Part shown: positions 1-19,500 of the stretch, piece by piece | How the letters are laid out: each line of letters begins with the position of its first letter | How positions within the stretch are numbered: the first letter of the stretch is position 1 | Assembly (NCBI GenBank): GCA_012861695.1 | Contig: JAAOOA010000026.1 | Coordinates: 8,650,661 to 8,714,660, forward strand | Direction: 5' to 3' | From: Trematomus loennbergii | Lineage: Eukaryota > Chordata > Actinopteri > Perciformes > Nototheniidae | DNA: 64,000 nt | Notes under the pieces: model-generated | Databases searched by the model: none | What the model was told of the DNA's origin: nothing | Seen by the model: the letters and a program-made list of their open reading frames with translations, nothing else | Position numbers and translations under genes: made by a program

Positions 1-94
1 TTAAGCAAAACACTTTAAAGACATGTTTTTATATATTTTTATATATCTGAGACCTATGCTATTGCCTAAAAATAGCATGATAGGTGACCTTTAA
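1..94. mobile_element. 3' end of a TTAA-flanked MITE
   Basis: The segment ends with an inverted-repeat terminus at 74-90 (GCATGATAGGTGACCT) followed by TTAA at 91-94. The same terminus closes the complete element at 42043-42543, and the interior (a 'ctgagacctat' stretch) recurs at 17400-17460. TTAA target sites are typical of piggyBac- and Kolobok-type transposons. The 5' part lies outside the window. It sits in the nedd4l intron upstream of the first visible exon. Confidence 0.6.
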
Positions 95-250
95 CATGCC
101 AACAAGTCACTCTGTGTACCAATTTTTCTTTTCACCCGTTGCAACGTCCCCTCCAAAAGTTACACCTCAATATTGCATTTAACAAGAAATAGAAGCATAT
201 ATTCCTGATTCACTTTTACACCACACTCCCATTGTCTATAAGGCTATTGA

Positions 251-7150
<6,900 letters not shown>

Positions 7151-8885
7151 AGCGGCAGCCTCTGACTGCATCAAACCAACCAACAATTTCAATTAAAAAA
7201 GAAAGAATGCACCACTGGGATATGGAAGCAGCTGCTGTAGCAGTTGTGTGCGAGCATGTTTCCTGTAACGCCTGACTGTGAGTCCCCTCCACGGCACGCT
7301 GGCTTCAGACTGTACAGCCATTTGTCCAGCAACTACGCCTACGTGTTTAGATCTCTTCAGAGTGGGTAGGTCACTCCTTAAAGGTGCTGGGGGACGAAAG
7401 GGAGCGCCGCACTGCTGAATGCTGAAATCTTTTATCCGCAGGCATGAGTGATGAATGAGCTGGCCCCTAATCTGCCGTTTGTTCCCCCTCTACCCTCGTC
7501 CTGTGAAAATCTACAGTGCTGGAAAACACTAATGCATTTCAATAGCTCCTTACATACACTATAGCACATTATTTAAGCACCCTTCAATGCAGTGGATTTA
7601 GCATGGCCTTAATCTGGCTCCTACATGCACTATTTTCTGTAAGAAACTGCAAAGGCACTATGATCACAACTCTCTCAAACACTTAGACCAACACCAGATT
7701 ACCTTAGGAATGCTAGCCAATCACAGTTCAGGAAATCGGCCAGACCCTTCCGTAGAGCCTTGTCTATTTGTTGTGTGATCAAAATCGCCGCTGCAGCCTT
7801 TTTGTAGTTTCCCCTTTTCTTTTTAGCCACTGGTAAGAATTCAAGAAAGGGGGATCAAATAATCCCCAAAGATTTTTTTATATAGTTTTTGTCCTCCTCG
7901 AATAGTTTTAAATCATTGGTATGATTCTTGCAGGAAAATACTCTTAACTCATTTGTACTGATGAACAATGTTTACTATTTTGACAATTCTATACGACTTG
8001 GTGTGTGAAGTGTAAATCTGGCTAGTCGGGGGAATACTTAATCCATATCATTTGTTATGGTGATAGCAAATGTGTTGAATCAAATGTTTTTTTATCGTAG
8101 TGCTATGAGAGCAGCATGAAACCGTATCTTGTGTTTGCTTTGACTACATGGTAGTAAATTGGACGTGTAATTGGTCGAGAAGGGAAATCTTAACACTTGG
8201 GGACAGTTCCTCCGAGATGTTTGCGTAATGATTATATTAATATCATCATGCCTGTTGCTGTTCATAATGCTGTAAATTGTTCTTGGAAAAAAACCCACAT
8301 TTTAAGTTCTTTCCTGATATATAAATATATGTGAATATTAAGTATTACTGATCAAAAACACTAAAAATGAAGCTGTGTGCGTGCGCGGGTGTTTGAGAGA
8401 AAGCTGTGATTGCCACTGAATATAAAGCAGCACGTTTCTTACAAAGAAAATGTTTTTTCTTTTTTTATGTTTTTGTTTCTCTCCTTTTTCTAACACCATT
8501 GAACCTAAAGGGCACTTTATAGATCACTCTGAGGTCATGTCGCCTAGTGTATGTCTTGTCATTAACTTGAATGTGATTCTTTTTTCCCATTCGGAGCACT
8601 TACCTGGTGCAATATAAATAGTCTGTCGATCTGGGCTGCTGCTAAGGTGGAAAACGGAAGTGAAGCAGAAACTTCACATATTTTAAGTCTTTCTTTTCTT
8701 TTGTCCCTTGTGTTTCCTCCCTCCCTCCCTCCCGTGATCCCACCACCCCAACTACTCTGTAAAGATTAGACCTTTTTTTAATGAATGACGGGAAATATCT
8801 CTTTTGTTAAAGATTCCACCACTCTCTGCAACTCTCTGTGGTTCATTTAACTTCAGTCAAATAAAAATGAAACTTCTCAGAACGT
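7151..8885 (+). other. nedd4l: nedd4l 3' UTR with polyadenylation signal
   Basis: Non-coding sequence after the TAG, ending near an AATAAA at 8860-8865, about 1.7 kb past the stop. No repeat family was recognised inside it, in contrast to the intron and intergenic DNA around it. The exact cleavage site is inferred. Confidence 0.6.
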
Positions 8886-10969
8886 GTTGTTTGAGTGAAT
8901 TCGCTTTATTTATATATTACCAGGCTTGGGGAGTAACAGATTACATGTAACAGGTACATTCTTTAAAATGGGGATTACTAGCATGATTACAATGTTACAG
9001 TACATTTAAATATATGTAATTATAAAGAACGTTATATATTGAAGCACATGCTTACACACCGAGTAAAACGGGTCATGAGTGAAGCTATAGCAAATCTCCC
9101 AGTCCATTATTATGTTAGATTTCAAATGTAGATGTTTTGTTTTGTAAACTGTTGTATGTGGTCTTGTATTGCGCAACTTTCATTGTTGGGCCAAAGCCTG
9201 ACATAGGTGAATGAAAAACCGGTTTAAAAGGTTACATTGATCTGTTGTCTAACTTCATATTTTTAAGTAAAAGCAATATCATTTGTATTTGTGCACTGCA
9301 TTTGATATTGAGGCAATCCAAAAGTAACAAAGTACAGGCAACTATGAATTGTAACATGAGCATTTTGTAAATACGAATGTTAAATAAAATACTAAAATGT
9401 TTACTTGCTAGTTCATTCATTCTGATCAGACGAAAAGTTAGTATTATATTATGTGCACGAGTCTAATTAGAAATAATACAACATGCAAGATGAATTTATA
9501 AAAAATAAAACATTAAAAAGTACATTTATAATGATCTGACATTTATTTTAAATTATTTCTGATTTATATTTTACAGAAATGTGCTACTTTAAGTGTACCA
9601 TTTGTCAAATTAATAATCTGCTTTTACAACAAAAGGTTATTTTCATAGAAAAAAGATATAATCTAACATGGACATTTGCTGCTTAAGGACATTATTTGAT
9701 TTTGTTTTTGTATTCAGAGCACCTGTCTTTAGAAATAAAGTGTGTGTGTGTGCACGTGGTGTGGTGAAGGGACCTCCGTTCATTCACACAGCCAATCTAA
9801 GAGTTATCAGCTCCAAGGACAAGCAAATAAAAGCCCCACCGCCTGTCCGGGGACATTTTATCAAGCCCTGCTCCTCTCAATCTGGTCACAAACAAACCAA
9901 GAGCCAACTCTCTTCAGATCCTCCTTCCAAAGCATTCCAGCGGCTCGAAAAATAAAGTCACAAAGTGCAGGTGAGAGTTAATAAGGTAAATCAGAAGAGG
10001 TCCAAAAGCATTTAGTTAGTTTCCTATAAAAAGATACTACAGTCCAACAGGCTCTGAAATCCTGAAACAACAGTGGATGCTAATACATTTAAAAAAATGA
10101 TCGACCACGATTATTTGATCAACTCTAATTTTGTTCCTCACATGTGGGCAAAAAGGCAATTTGTTCATAACAATCAACACACATATTAAAAGACTTGCCT
10201 TATTGTTTTTCTAAACACCTTTAACACTTATCTAACATAATCATTTTAACATACCTGAACAGTATTGCATATAAAAATACATTTTAAAATATGCTACAGC
10301 TGAATAGGGTCAAGAAGTGTACCTCCCCAGTTAAATGCTAACTCATGAAAACGTTTTTTGCACTGCCAGGTTTATGATAAATGTACAAAAGACATTTCTT
10401 CAAACGTGCTAGTTGCTATTTCTGTAAAGCTTCACAGACTAAGGGTGAAACTGTTTGACACTGGCATCTTCAGAAGCCCCCTCAGTTGGGAATCCCTGAT
10501 GTATTGTTCAGGTTCAGAGTGTGAAGAGAAGCTATTTCATAATATGCCTTAAGTGACAGCTTTGATTAGGCAATGGATCTTAGGGGACATATAACTTCCT
10601 ACAAAGTATCTATTAACTATTTTTCATCCATTAACTACAAAGAATATGTGTTTCCTTTCTTTAACATGTACATGAAATAAATGGAGGTGGGTTGACTTGA
10701 CTCTTTGATGCTTTGCTTTCTGCTTTTACTTTAAGACGGGCTAATTATACCCCAAACTCTGGACTCTGACTTTTCAGCTCCTCCACGTTCTCCTGTCAGG
10801 AACCGTCGGGTGGTGACTTTCAGAGAAACCTTTGGTGTTCAGGCCCAGTTGCCTCACCGGGGCAGTTTTCTTTGGTCTCCCCTCCTCCACCCCACCCTCT
10901 ACCTCTGGTCAGGGTCGATCGATACTTCCCCTGTAGCTTATCACTAATGTGGAACTGGCTGTTTGTCCA
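8886..10969. other. Intergenic DNA between nedd4l and mir122
   Basis: A/T-rich, with no recognised gene. I see no coding exon and no clear transposon terminus. The less A/T-rich stretch at 9730-9990 could be regulatory, but it has no diagnostic motif that I can defend. Confidence 0.5.
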
Positions 10970-11014
10970 AACCCTGCTCTGTTTATATAAAGACTTGGAA
11001 CGGGACAGCACCAA
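10965..11014 (+). promoter_or_regulatory. Candidate core promoter of pri-miR-122
   Basis: A TATA box (TATATAA) at 10984-10990 would place transcription start near 11014. A forkhead-like TGTTTGTCC lies just upstream at 10970-10978, and an HNF4-like TGGACTTTT lies at 11062-11070 in the proposed first exon. Forkhead and HNF4 factors drive miR-122 in vertebrate liver, so the arrangement fits. The motif matches are short and read by eye. Confidence 0.5.
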
Positions 11015-11815
11015 ACCAAAATGCACCACATATCATGAACCTGCAGCTCCGGACGCACCAGTGGACTTTTAACCGTTTGGAAGAGACACAAAGATCTCTA
11101 CTGCGAGGGGAAGGAGCAGAGAGGAGAGAGGAGCTGGAGGATGAGGAGCAGGAGAGTCACCAGATGAATGAATGAATCCTGGACAGAGGATCCACTTTAG
11201 AAACTTGAGGTGAGAGTGTCTTTGAGTACTTTAAAAAAAAAAACTCTCTATCAATAAAATGTATTTTCTGGTTGTTCTACAATATATATGGAGCCTTTAT
11301 TAATGGTTTTCACTCAGACGAAACTATGGTGTCATTTTCAGCTCAAAATGTTATATAGTTAAAAGAAGAAACGATACAGACGTATTCAATCTATTGTGAC
11401 GAGCAGTTTGAAGGTTCTGAGGTAGAAAGAAAATGGCACAGGTGGTATTTAGTCTTTCTCACACACTTTGAATGCAAACAGCTGCAGTCATCCCCACAAT
11501 CGGTTAAAAAAAGACATGGACCTTGGACATTTTGGATAAGCCTTGTGTATTTACTTAATCAATGAATACAACATTATAGTAGATTTGAACATGTGTAAAA
11601 CCAAGTGTCATAACACATTTAACTCTCTCCATTGATTCCACAAATAACTTTTTCTTCTTCTTCTTTCCCCAGATCACCCGCCTACCAGTTTGTATGAACA
11701 ACCCCTCCGTGTGCAGTATCTTCAGTACACGCTTTCCTCCAGAGCTGTGGAGTGTGACAATGGTGTTTGTGTCCTGTGAATCAAACGCCATTATCACACT
11801 AAATAGCTCCAGTGT
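11014..11815 (+). ncRNA. pri-miR-122 host transcript, two-exon model
   Basis: Proposed exon 1 runs from about 11014 to 11209, ending at a consensus donor (GAG|GTGAGAG). The acceptor lies at 11671-11672 after a pyrimidine tract (TTCTTCTTCTTTCCCCAG). Exon 2 starts at 11673 and carries the miR-122 hairpin 75 nt inside. This matches the two-exon organisation known for the mammalian liver transcript that contains miR-122. Exon 1 has short open frames but no convincing protein. The 3' end is not visible; a SINE tail starts about 100 bp past the hairpin. The transcript is inferred from sequence only. Confidence 0.5.
11741..11810 (+). ncRNA. mir122: microRNA miR-122 precursor
   Basis: The 5p arm at 11748-11769 (TGGAGTGTGACAATGG, then TGTTTG) is the vertebrate miR-122-5p sequence. 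The 3p arm at 11784-11805 (AACGCCATTATCACAC, then TAAATA) is its known star strand. They fold around a short loop, with GAGCT (11742-11746) pairing AGCTC (11805-11809) at the base. miR-122 is the dominant liver microRNA, acting in lipid metabolism. Its place between nedd4l and alpk2 is the same as in human, which confirms orthology. Transcription is away from the alpk2 3' end. Confidence 0.98.
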
Positions 11816-11904
11816 GAAACAGACCTCATGATAGTCCTCAGTTTCCAGGTGTCCACCTTCTTGTTTGTTTTGTGTCTCGTGCATTAGTTGTTATAGTTTC
11901 CTCA

Positions 11905-11966
11905 TTACATCACATTACATTTGGCTGACGATTGTATCCAAAGCGACTTACAATAAATGCAAAAAC
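11905..11966 (-). mobile_element. SINE 3' tail
   Basis: On the minus strand it reads 'gtaagtcgctttggata', then a short spacer and 'aatgtaatgtgatgtaatg'. This is the tail seen in the SINE copies at 17862-18067 and 31920-32131. Confidence 0.6.
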
Positions 11967-13501
11967 CATTGAGATTCCAGCTCCGAACAACAAGGAGAGT
12001 GCAGATATATTCATAGTCTTTGTGAGTGCTGGTGAATTGGGTACAAGGCCTAAGCTTACTCTTTAAAGTGCTTTTATTTTAAAGAGTTCTTGCTGTACAG
12101 CCTGAAACACATAGGGGACACACTACACTGTGTTGCAGTGTTGATACGGCGTGCATGATGTTGAGCCTCTGAGTGTGACCCACTTACTTTGTGTTCGAGG
12201 TGCTAACTTGAGACGTCTCCTGTGAGGATAAATGAAAATAGACGTGCCATTTGTTTTCATGCTGCCGCCATTCCTTGTGTTGTGTCAAACTTTAAAAAAA
12301 GAAAACGGTTATGATATAAAGTACTTTTGTAAATTGCCTGTTAATATATTTTGATAGACAAAGAAACACCTTCAAACCCAGCCCGATGTTCAATTACAAG
12401 CAGGCATTTGCATACAGTGTCCAAATCCTGATCTCTTCAAACCTGAAATGTGATTTGATCAAGAAAATTAGAAAGCATTTTCAACCAGTAACATGTCTTT
12501 AATAAAACAGATCTATTGTGTGCTTACATATTTACCATAACCTGAGAACTATGTCAGCAACTTAGGTCAGAAATATAAAAGACAACAGTGAGGGTTTGAC
12601 AGAGAGGGGTATCATAAGAAGACTGCCTTTACAAAGCTGCTATGGTGTTGAAATGTGGCTCTAGATGTCAGGTTTAGGATTCATTTGAAGCCGTTCACTT
12701 GATCTGAAATAGATTATAGATCCTTGAAGGATGTCAGACATACAAATAAAGTAACAGTCAGAACTGCATCAGACAATACAATGATATATAAATAAATCTC
12801 TCAACCATACTTTATGTGAGGTTAATGTTACACAATGTATTTTCTGTTGTTTTCAGAATAAAATATGATATCATCCTGAATATCCTGCTTTTATTACATC
12901 ATAGTAATGTCACATTAAACTGAATATACAATACCTTGCAAACCAAACGCACAAATTTGCCTCTCATACTGAACATAAAAACATATCCTTTACCGTGTGT
13001 ATTTACAACCTACCTAAAAGACATTTTCTCTAATCAATGAATTAACAAGTTCATTAATTTAATGAACTAATAGTTTGAAAACATCACCAAAGTAGAAAAA
13101 CAAGAAGAATCATTGCACCTCAAAAATAAAGCAATCTCTAAGACGTCACAGTTTTCAACACAAACTCAACGTTAGCATCGTTTTCAAGTGTTTGTTACAT
13201 TTGTCACAGTTTTCCATGACATAAAGTGTCCTCCAATGGATTATAAATACACTCTGAAACAGAAATCATCTCATTTAAATAAAATATATCTCTCAAATGT
13301 TCAACACGAGATGAAGAAAATAAAAACTTTTGTGAAATAACAGCTGCTGGTTGTATAACGAGTGAAAAACATCTGTTCTGAGACCTTTCTGTTATACATG
13401 TTTTACAGGCCAATCTCTGCATGACTGGAGGAGCAAATCACATAAAACCTCAGCTAGTCAATAAAATACTGAAACTTATATTGTCCAAGATTCTCCCACT
13501 A
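11967..13501. other. Region between mir122 and the alpk2 stop, including probable alpk2 3' UTR
   Basis: No coding exon seen. For the minus-strand alpk2 transcript a possible polyadenylation signal (TTTATT on the plus strand) lies near 12892. The rest is A/T-rich and featureless to my reading. Confidence 0.4.
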
Positions 13502-16500
13502 CTAGGACTTTCCCTTCACTGTCGGCCCAAAGGTTTTCTTCTTGGGAGCAGCAGGGGGCGGGGCTCTGGCTTTGGGGGCGGATGGAGCCTTTCTGGGTTT
13601 GGGCTGCAGGGATTTGAGGCCCAGCAGCTCACAGTACATGTTGCACAGGTGCAAAGCTTTGAACTGGTCAATGAAGGAGGTGGCACAGTTTCCTTTGAAG
13701 CCCTTGTATCTAAAAAAGAAATAATAATGTATTAATACATCTGTTTGCATGCAACAGGAAACATGCTTTAGTATTGGTCTCAAAATAAATACTCACCCTT
13801 TCCTACAGGTGGCTATTCCCACGTCAGTAAGCCTCATTCCTACTCCTGAAAACAAGAGACATTAGGATCTTTAGTTCAAATCAAATCCAATCAAACTTTA
13901 TTTATAAGCAGTTTTCATACACAAATGTAACAGAGTGATACAAAAAACACTGACTACCCTTTCCGAGGTAATAACCAGAGCAACACACACTGTAGCTTTG
14001 TGTTAAAAAATAGAACGCTATACCATCACACGACTGAATAAAACAATACATTAAGAGTAAAAAGAAAAAAGAAAATGAATAAGAAAAAAAAAAAAGAATA
14101 AAGATAAAATAAAAAGGAAATAAAATAAGAATAACATAACAAAATAAGAATACAAATAAGATTAAAAAGGAATAAAATAAGAATACAAATAAAATAAGGA
14201 ATAAATAATTAAATTCAAAGCCTATATATTGTATGAATTATAAGTTAAAGCAAATAATTTGCAGATAAACAACTTGTGTATTGTATACATTTCAACCCGT
14301 ACCTTGCATGTCAGTGACCAGCAGGTTGCCGTCAGTCTTGTGGTAGACCCAGTGCTGGAAAGCACAACACTTCTGTCCCGGCTCCGAGTCGCGCCTCTTC
14401 AGGTTGATCTCTTTCCCGTCCTTCACTGAATACTTCACAAAGTCCCCAATCAGCTCCTGCTCCAGCGTGGCGTACGGGACGTCGTTGGACGGGCGGTGAA
14501 CCAGGTAGATGGGAATAATCCTGGTGGAAGCATAGAACAAAATGCATTGAGCTTTGAGTATTTGACATTATCTTAAAGCTCAGACCTGTGCTTTGCATTC
14601 ACTCTACAGATCGTTGTTGTGTGACTCACTCTGGGACCGCTCCGAAGGCCTCCACAGACTCCGCTGCAGTTGTGTACGCCTTGATGTACTCTCTTGCTGT
14701 GTTCTGGACATGGCACTCCTACAGGGCAAAAACTCAAATTACAAAACAATATCTTTCTGTATTATAGGGCAAACATGTCAGCAAGCAATGCTTTGAATAG
14801 ACTAGTAATCAAATACACGTAAACATTTTTAAGGTATTTTAACACACAATTGGATAATAAACATATCAATATAAAGCCACGTACCTCACATACACATTAT
14901 GTATATTTTGGTGGCACTAATGATTGTATTTTCATTGAAAATTCACGTAAAAAGGTGGCACCTTATAAGCATTTTCAAGTTACAGTAGGAATGCATTTGA
15001 GTCATAAATGTTATTCGACGTGATATAAATGTCAACTTCTTAATGAGAATGTTTTGATATTAATTGAAAATGACAAGCCTAAAAACATTTTCATAAAATG
15101 TTTTCTTTCAGAAGCATTTATAAGGTATTTATGTAAATATATTTTTACAGTATATGCACTTTATTTCATTCCCTACCTCTACAGCCAAGGTGAAGTTCTT
15201 CTGAACGAGCTCGTCGTTGTTCTTGGTCCCGTAGCTGATGGAGTTGTGTACTTTGAGCACACAGCAGTGTCCTGGTAGTAAGAGGGTATCTGACCCGCCT
15301 GCATCTTGGTCCGGAAAGCCCGGCGGTGCATCCCCTCCCCAAAGTGAACCTTTTCAGTGATGATGCTGGCAGGCTGGTTCTCTCCAAAACACTGGTCAGA
15401 TAGGAAATCCTCTTTGAAAATCAGCTTGGAGCACTGGATATCCTCCTCTTCACTCCCAACCTCCACAGGGGCAGCTAATACAAAATAAAAACATGTCAGC
15501 GGTTGTCCATCAAAGTCCACAAAAATACCCAAATGTGTAAAGAAAGAAACCTTTTCCAAAACTCACATAAGATGGTCTTTGGAGATGGAGGGATGACAAT
15601 CTCACTGAGCACTACAAATATAAAAGAAAATACAACTTTTGTAAATGGGGGTGGATACACAATGATTTTCTAAATTGTTGATGAGGTTAAATCAATATGT
15701 ATACCTTCATATGTGAGCACGTAGTCCAGGGAGGCCGATCCATGTAAACTGGTGATCTGACACTGGTACTTGCCCAGGTCTTTCTGAGAAGCGTTGCAGA
15801 TGTTCACAGACACTCTGCTCTCGTCCCCTGCACTTCAAAAAAAGGTACAGTGTTACAAAATGCCCCACACAAAACCACTGATTTCTGACACTGTGGAATT
15901 TGCAAAAAAAAACGTAATATCAAATGTGGGTTCACTGTGACATTTACATGAATTATATACATTATGGCAATCCAGGATCTATATGGCAATACATTAGAAT
16001 TGTGTCAGCTGATCATAGCTGCTTTGGTTGCTCCTATTATTGATTGCAGAGTATGATGCGAGTGAAGGTAGCTGTCGTTGCCCTGGGATTTGGTTGTAGT
16101 CTGTTACCTGTTTTATTATGTGGCATGTTTAGTTTTACTTCCTGCCTTTGTCTTTTTCCCGCCTGTTTCCCCCACACCTGCATTTCATTAGTTGATTAGG
16201 CCTTCTGTTTGTTCCTTCAATGAGTTACTTCAGGTTTGGTAGGTGTTTGTTATCCCAGTGTTTAGCATTCCTTATGTTGGTTTTACTGCTGTACTCTGCC
16301 AGTTTTCTGAACTTCAGACTGTAAGTCTTTTTTCGTCATCAAATCATTTAAACTACCCCTGCTCTTCTTCTCCCTTCTCCTCTGTGACATCTAGATAAAT
16401 GTATACCTATTTTGAAGGTATGGGTTACACAATAGCTGCTACTGACTGCTTTGCAATGATTAAGAGAGAGCAACATGTAAAACATTACTTTATAATTGCA

Positions 16501-19500
16501 GGAAATGTATTGTATATTGCTTTTTTAAACTGTAGTGTGTGCTCATGTGTTTCATTGTGTATAGGCTACTGTCTTAATATGATTAGTGAAAGGCAGGTTT
16601 TCCTATAAATCAATCCTCACATTTTTTTATATTAAATATCTAGGTTTATTCTTTTCTAAAATTACATTGTTCTGTTTTCTGTAATAATACACTTAAGTTA
16701 AAAACATCGGTACCACTTTACAATAAGACTACCCTTATAAAGGGTTTACGAATAGTTTGTAATTAATTTATTAATTAGGTTGTGAATACTTTATAAATCA
16801 TTAATAAGCTTTTATAAGACATGAGATAAACAGGGCAACTGTGACCGGTTGCTTGCCAAATACTGAGCCCACATTTATCTGTACTGCTAAGCCTTATATT
16901 GGCTACTTAGCTTACTTCGTCGTCTTCTTCATCAGCCAGCATCCTTGGTATCTGTTGCTCACCGAGTTGATTCTCGCTAAGTAGCTAATATAAGGCGTAG
17001 TCAACTTGCCAAATAGTGAGCCTGTGTTGATGTATGAAAACTATGTTAGAACTGGTTTATAAATGGTTCTTAATGATTAATAAAGTGTTTACAACCTAAT
17101 TCATAACCTAATTATAAACCCTTTATGAATCCTTTATAAAAACCTGTCTGAAAATGAGCTGATCAGATTTTGGCCACTTTGTGATGTCATAACGTTTATT
17201 TGGCTTGTGTAACCATTAGCCAATCACCAACCAAGGTAACCAAATATCTCTCAGAGGGCGTGGGGAGTGGCTCCTTATTTTCATCTCCAGTAACAGACAG
17301 AGAATCAGCACTTTTGAAACAGGGCTGAAACAGAGGGGATTATGGGATGGTACAATGATCTGTTTGGTGTTTGGAGCCAAACACTTCAGAGACATGTTTT
17401 GTATATATCTGAGACCTATAATATATTGATGAAAAACAGTACATTAGGGGACTTTTAAAGTAACTATTAGATGTAACAGCATCCATTTTAAAGTAACCCT
17501 CCCAACCCAGGTTGGCTACTGACTGCTTTGCAAAGATTTAGAGAAAGCAAAATGTAAAACCTTACTTTATAATTGCAGGAAAAGTATTGCAATATTGCTT
17601 TTCCCTTTTAGCGTTCTGATAGAAAATGTTACCCTCTTGCATAGATCCTGCTTCCATATGCAAATATCTCTTTAAAGTGATTTTGCTCAGAGTAATGAAT
17701 ATTTTGTTTTGTGGAAGAAGCACAAAGGCAAACCTGACCTGATGCTAAAAATGAACAGTTTAATTATTGGAAATAATAAGAGTACCAATAAAGTTCAAGA
17801 AATTAAAACATTTAGTATATGGCTAGTGTCAATGAATCACTGGAATACATTTGCGCCACACGAGGGGCGTGTGGCACAGTGGGTAGAGCCTTGGTGTTGG
17901 GATCAGGGGGGCACAGGTTCAAACCCCACTGCAGTCAGCATGTCGTTGTGTCCCTGGGCAAGACACTTCACCCCAAAATTGCTCCTGTGGGGATTGTCCA
18001 CAGTATTGAGTATGTAAGTCGCTTTGGATAAAAGCGTCTAACAAGTAAGATGTAATGTAATGTAATTTATAATAGGCTATGGGTGTGGCATCACTTAAAT
18101 TAAAGAAAACATAGTATTGCTAGTTGCAAAATATACTTTAATTATTAAGTATGTGGTGTTTTAAAAGTTGAGATATGTGTAAAAATGAACCTATTTGAAC
18201 TTAAACTACAGTAAATACCTTCTCTTGCTCTCAGACAGGACAGTGTCGCCTCTGCTCCAGGTGACAGTGTGGTTGGAGAAAACCGCCGTAAACTGACACC
18301 ACAGGCACAGAGTCTGGGGGTCTCCGCTCACCGACACTGCCTGGATGGGCTGTACCACTTTAATGTCTGCATATGTAGACAAATAATTAGTAATAGGTTT
18401 TTTTTACTAATGTGAGATGCATAGTTTGATGTGTATCCCTTACCTTCTTTAGCTGGGATTTTCTGTTTGACCACTTCACTGTACGCCTTCTTGCGAGTAG
18501 CTCCAGCATCTGCCTTGGTTTCCTCTGCCTTTGCCAGAATAGAAATGTCTGGCTTTGGTAGTTTAGACTCCAAACCACTGACAATCTTTCCAAATTTGTT
18601 CTCTGACAGCCGACGTTTTTTAATGATATCATCGTTCAGAGTACTGGTAAAGTTCTTGGGCTTGTGGTCTTTATGATCTTCACGATGCAGAAGTGGTTCT
18701 CCATAGGAAGCTTTAGCTTTAGCTTCTGGTTTCTGGGACTTTTTCTCCTCTGACTGATCACTGTCATTTTCAGTTTTCCAAGTCTTACCACCCAGCTTGG
18801 CCTCAAACATATCAATCCTTCCTTTTGCAGTCTTTGGTTTTGCGCCATTCTCCAGCTCAACCAGAGGCTCCGCTACACTTTTCACTCCCGTTGCATTCAG
18901 AGCGTGTTTCTTTTTCTTCTTGCCATGTGGTTTGTTTGGAGCCTTCTCAGCTTCTACAACAGCTTCAATCACCAGTTTATCCTCCTTTTCCTCAGGCCCG
19001 ACTTGAATGTTCTCACTAATGTGATTTTCCTCAGAAAGAGGATGAGTTTCTTGCAGTTTGCAGACCTGCTGGGGGGAAACGTGATGAGATAATTATCCTG
19101 TTGCTTTGTAGCTTGTACACCATGATGATGGCCAGCTGTTTTGTCCTTCTTGGAGCGGGCTCTGCTCTCTGAGGTCCACTTGTGGGTTTTATGCGGCATA
19201 GTTTCAGCTGTTTTCTGACTTAACTCAGACTGTATGGCTTTGGCGATGGGTTTTACAGCCCAGGGGACAAATGGGTCATTTAAATCTAAAGTGATGAATG
19301 CAATGCGGTTCCTCTGTGACACGATGAAATGATCTGCAGGGACATCAGCCAAGTGAGAAAGTTCTTTACTGAGGTCATTAATCTCTCAAGTATTGTTTTT
19401 CTCGCAGTGACAAAGTCCGTTGTTTCTTTGTTGAAGATTTCTCTGCAGACTTTGTTGTATTTTCCTTTCTATGAATCAACTCGTCACCATCCAAAGAAGT

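Noticed and set aside
9730..10010. Possible liver enhancer near mir122 with HNF1- and HNF4-like words
   Set aside because: The matches are partial and no more than expected by chance by eye. Conservation data would be needed.
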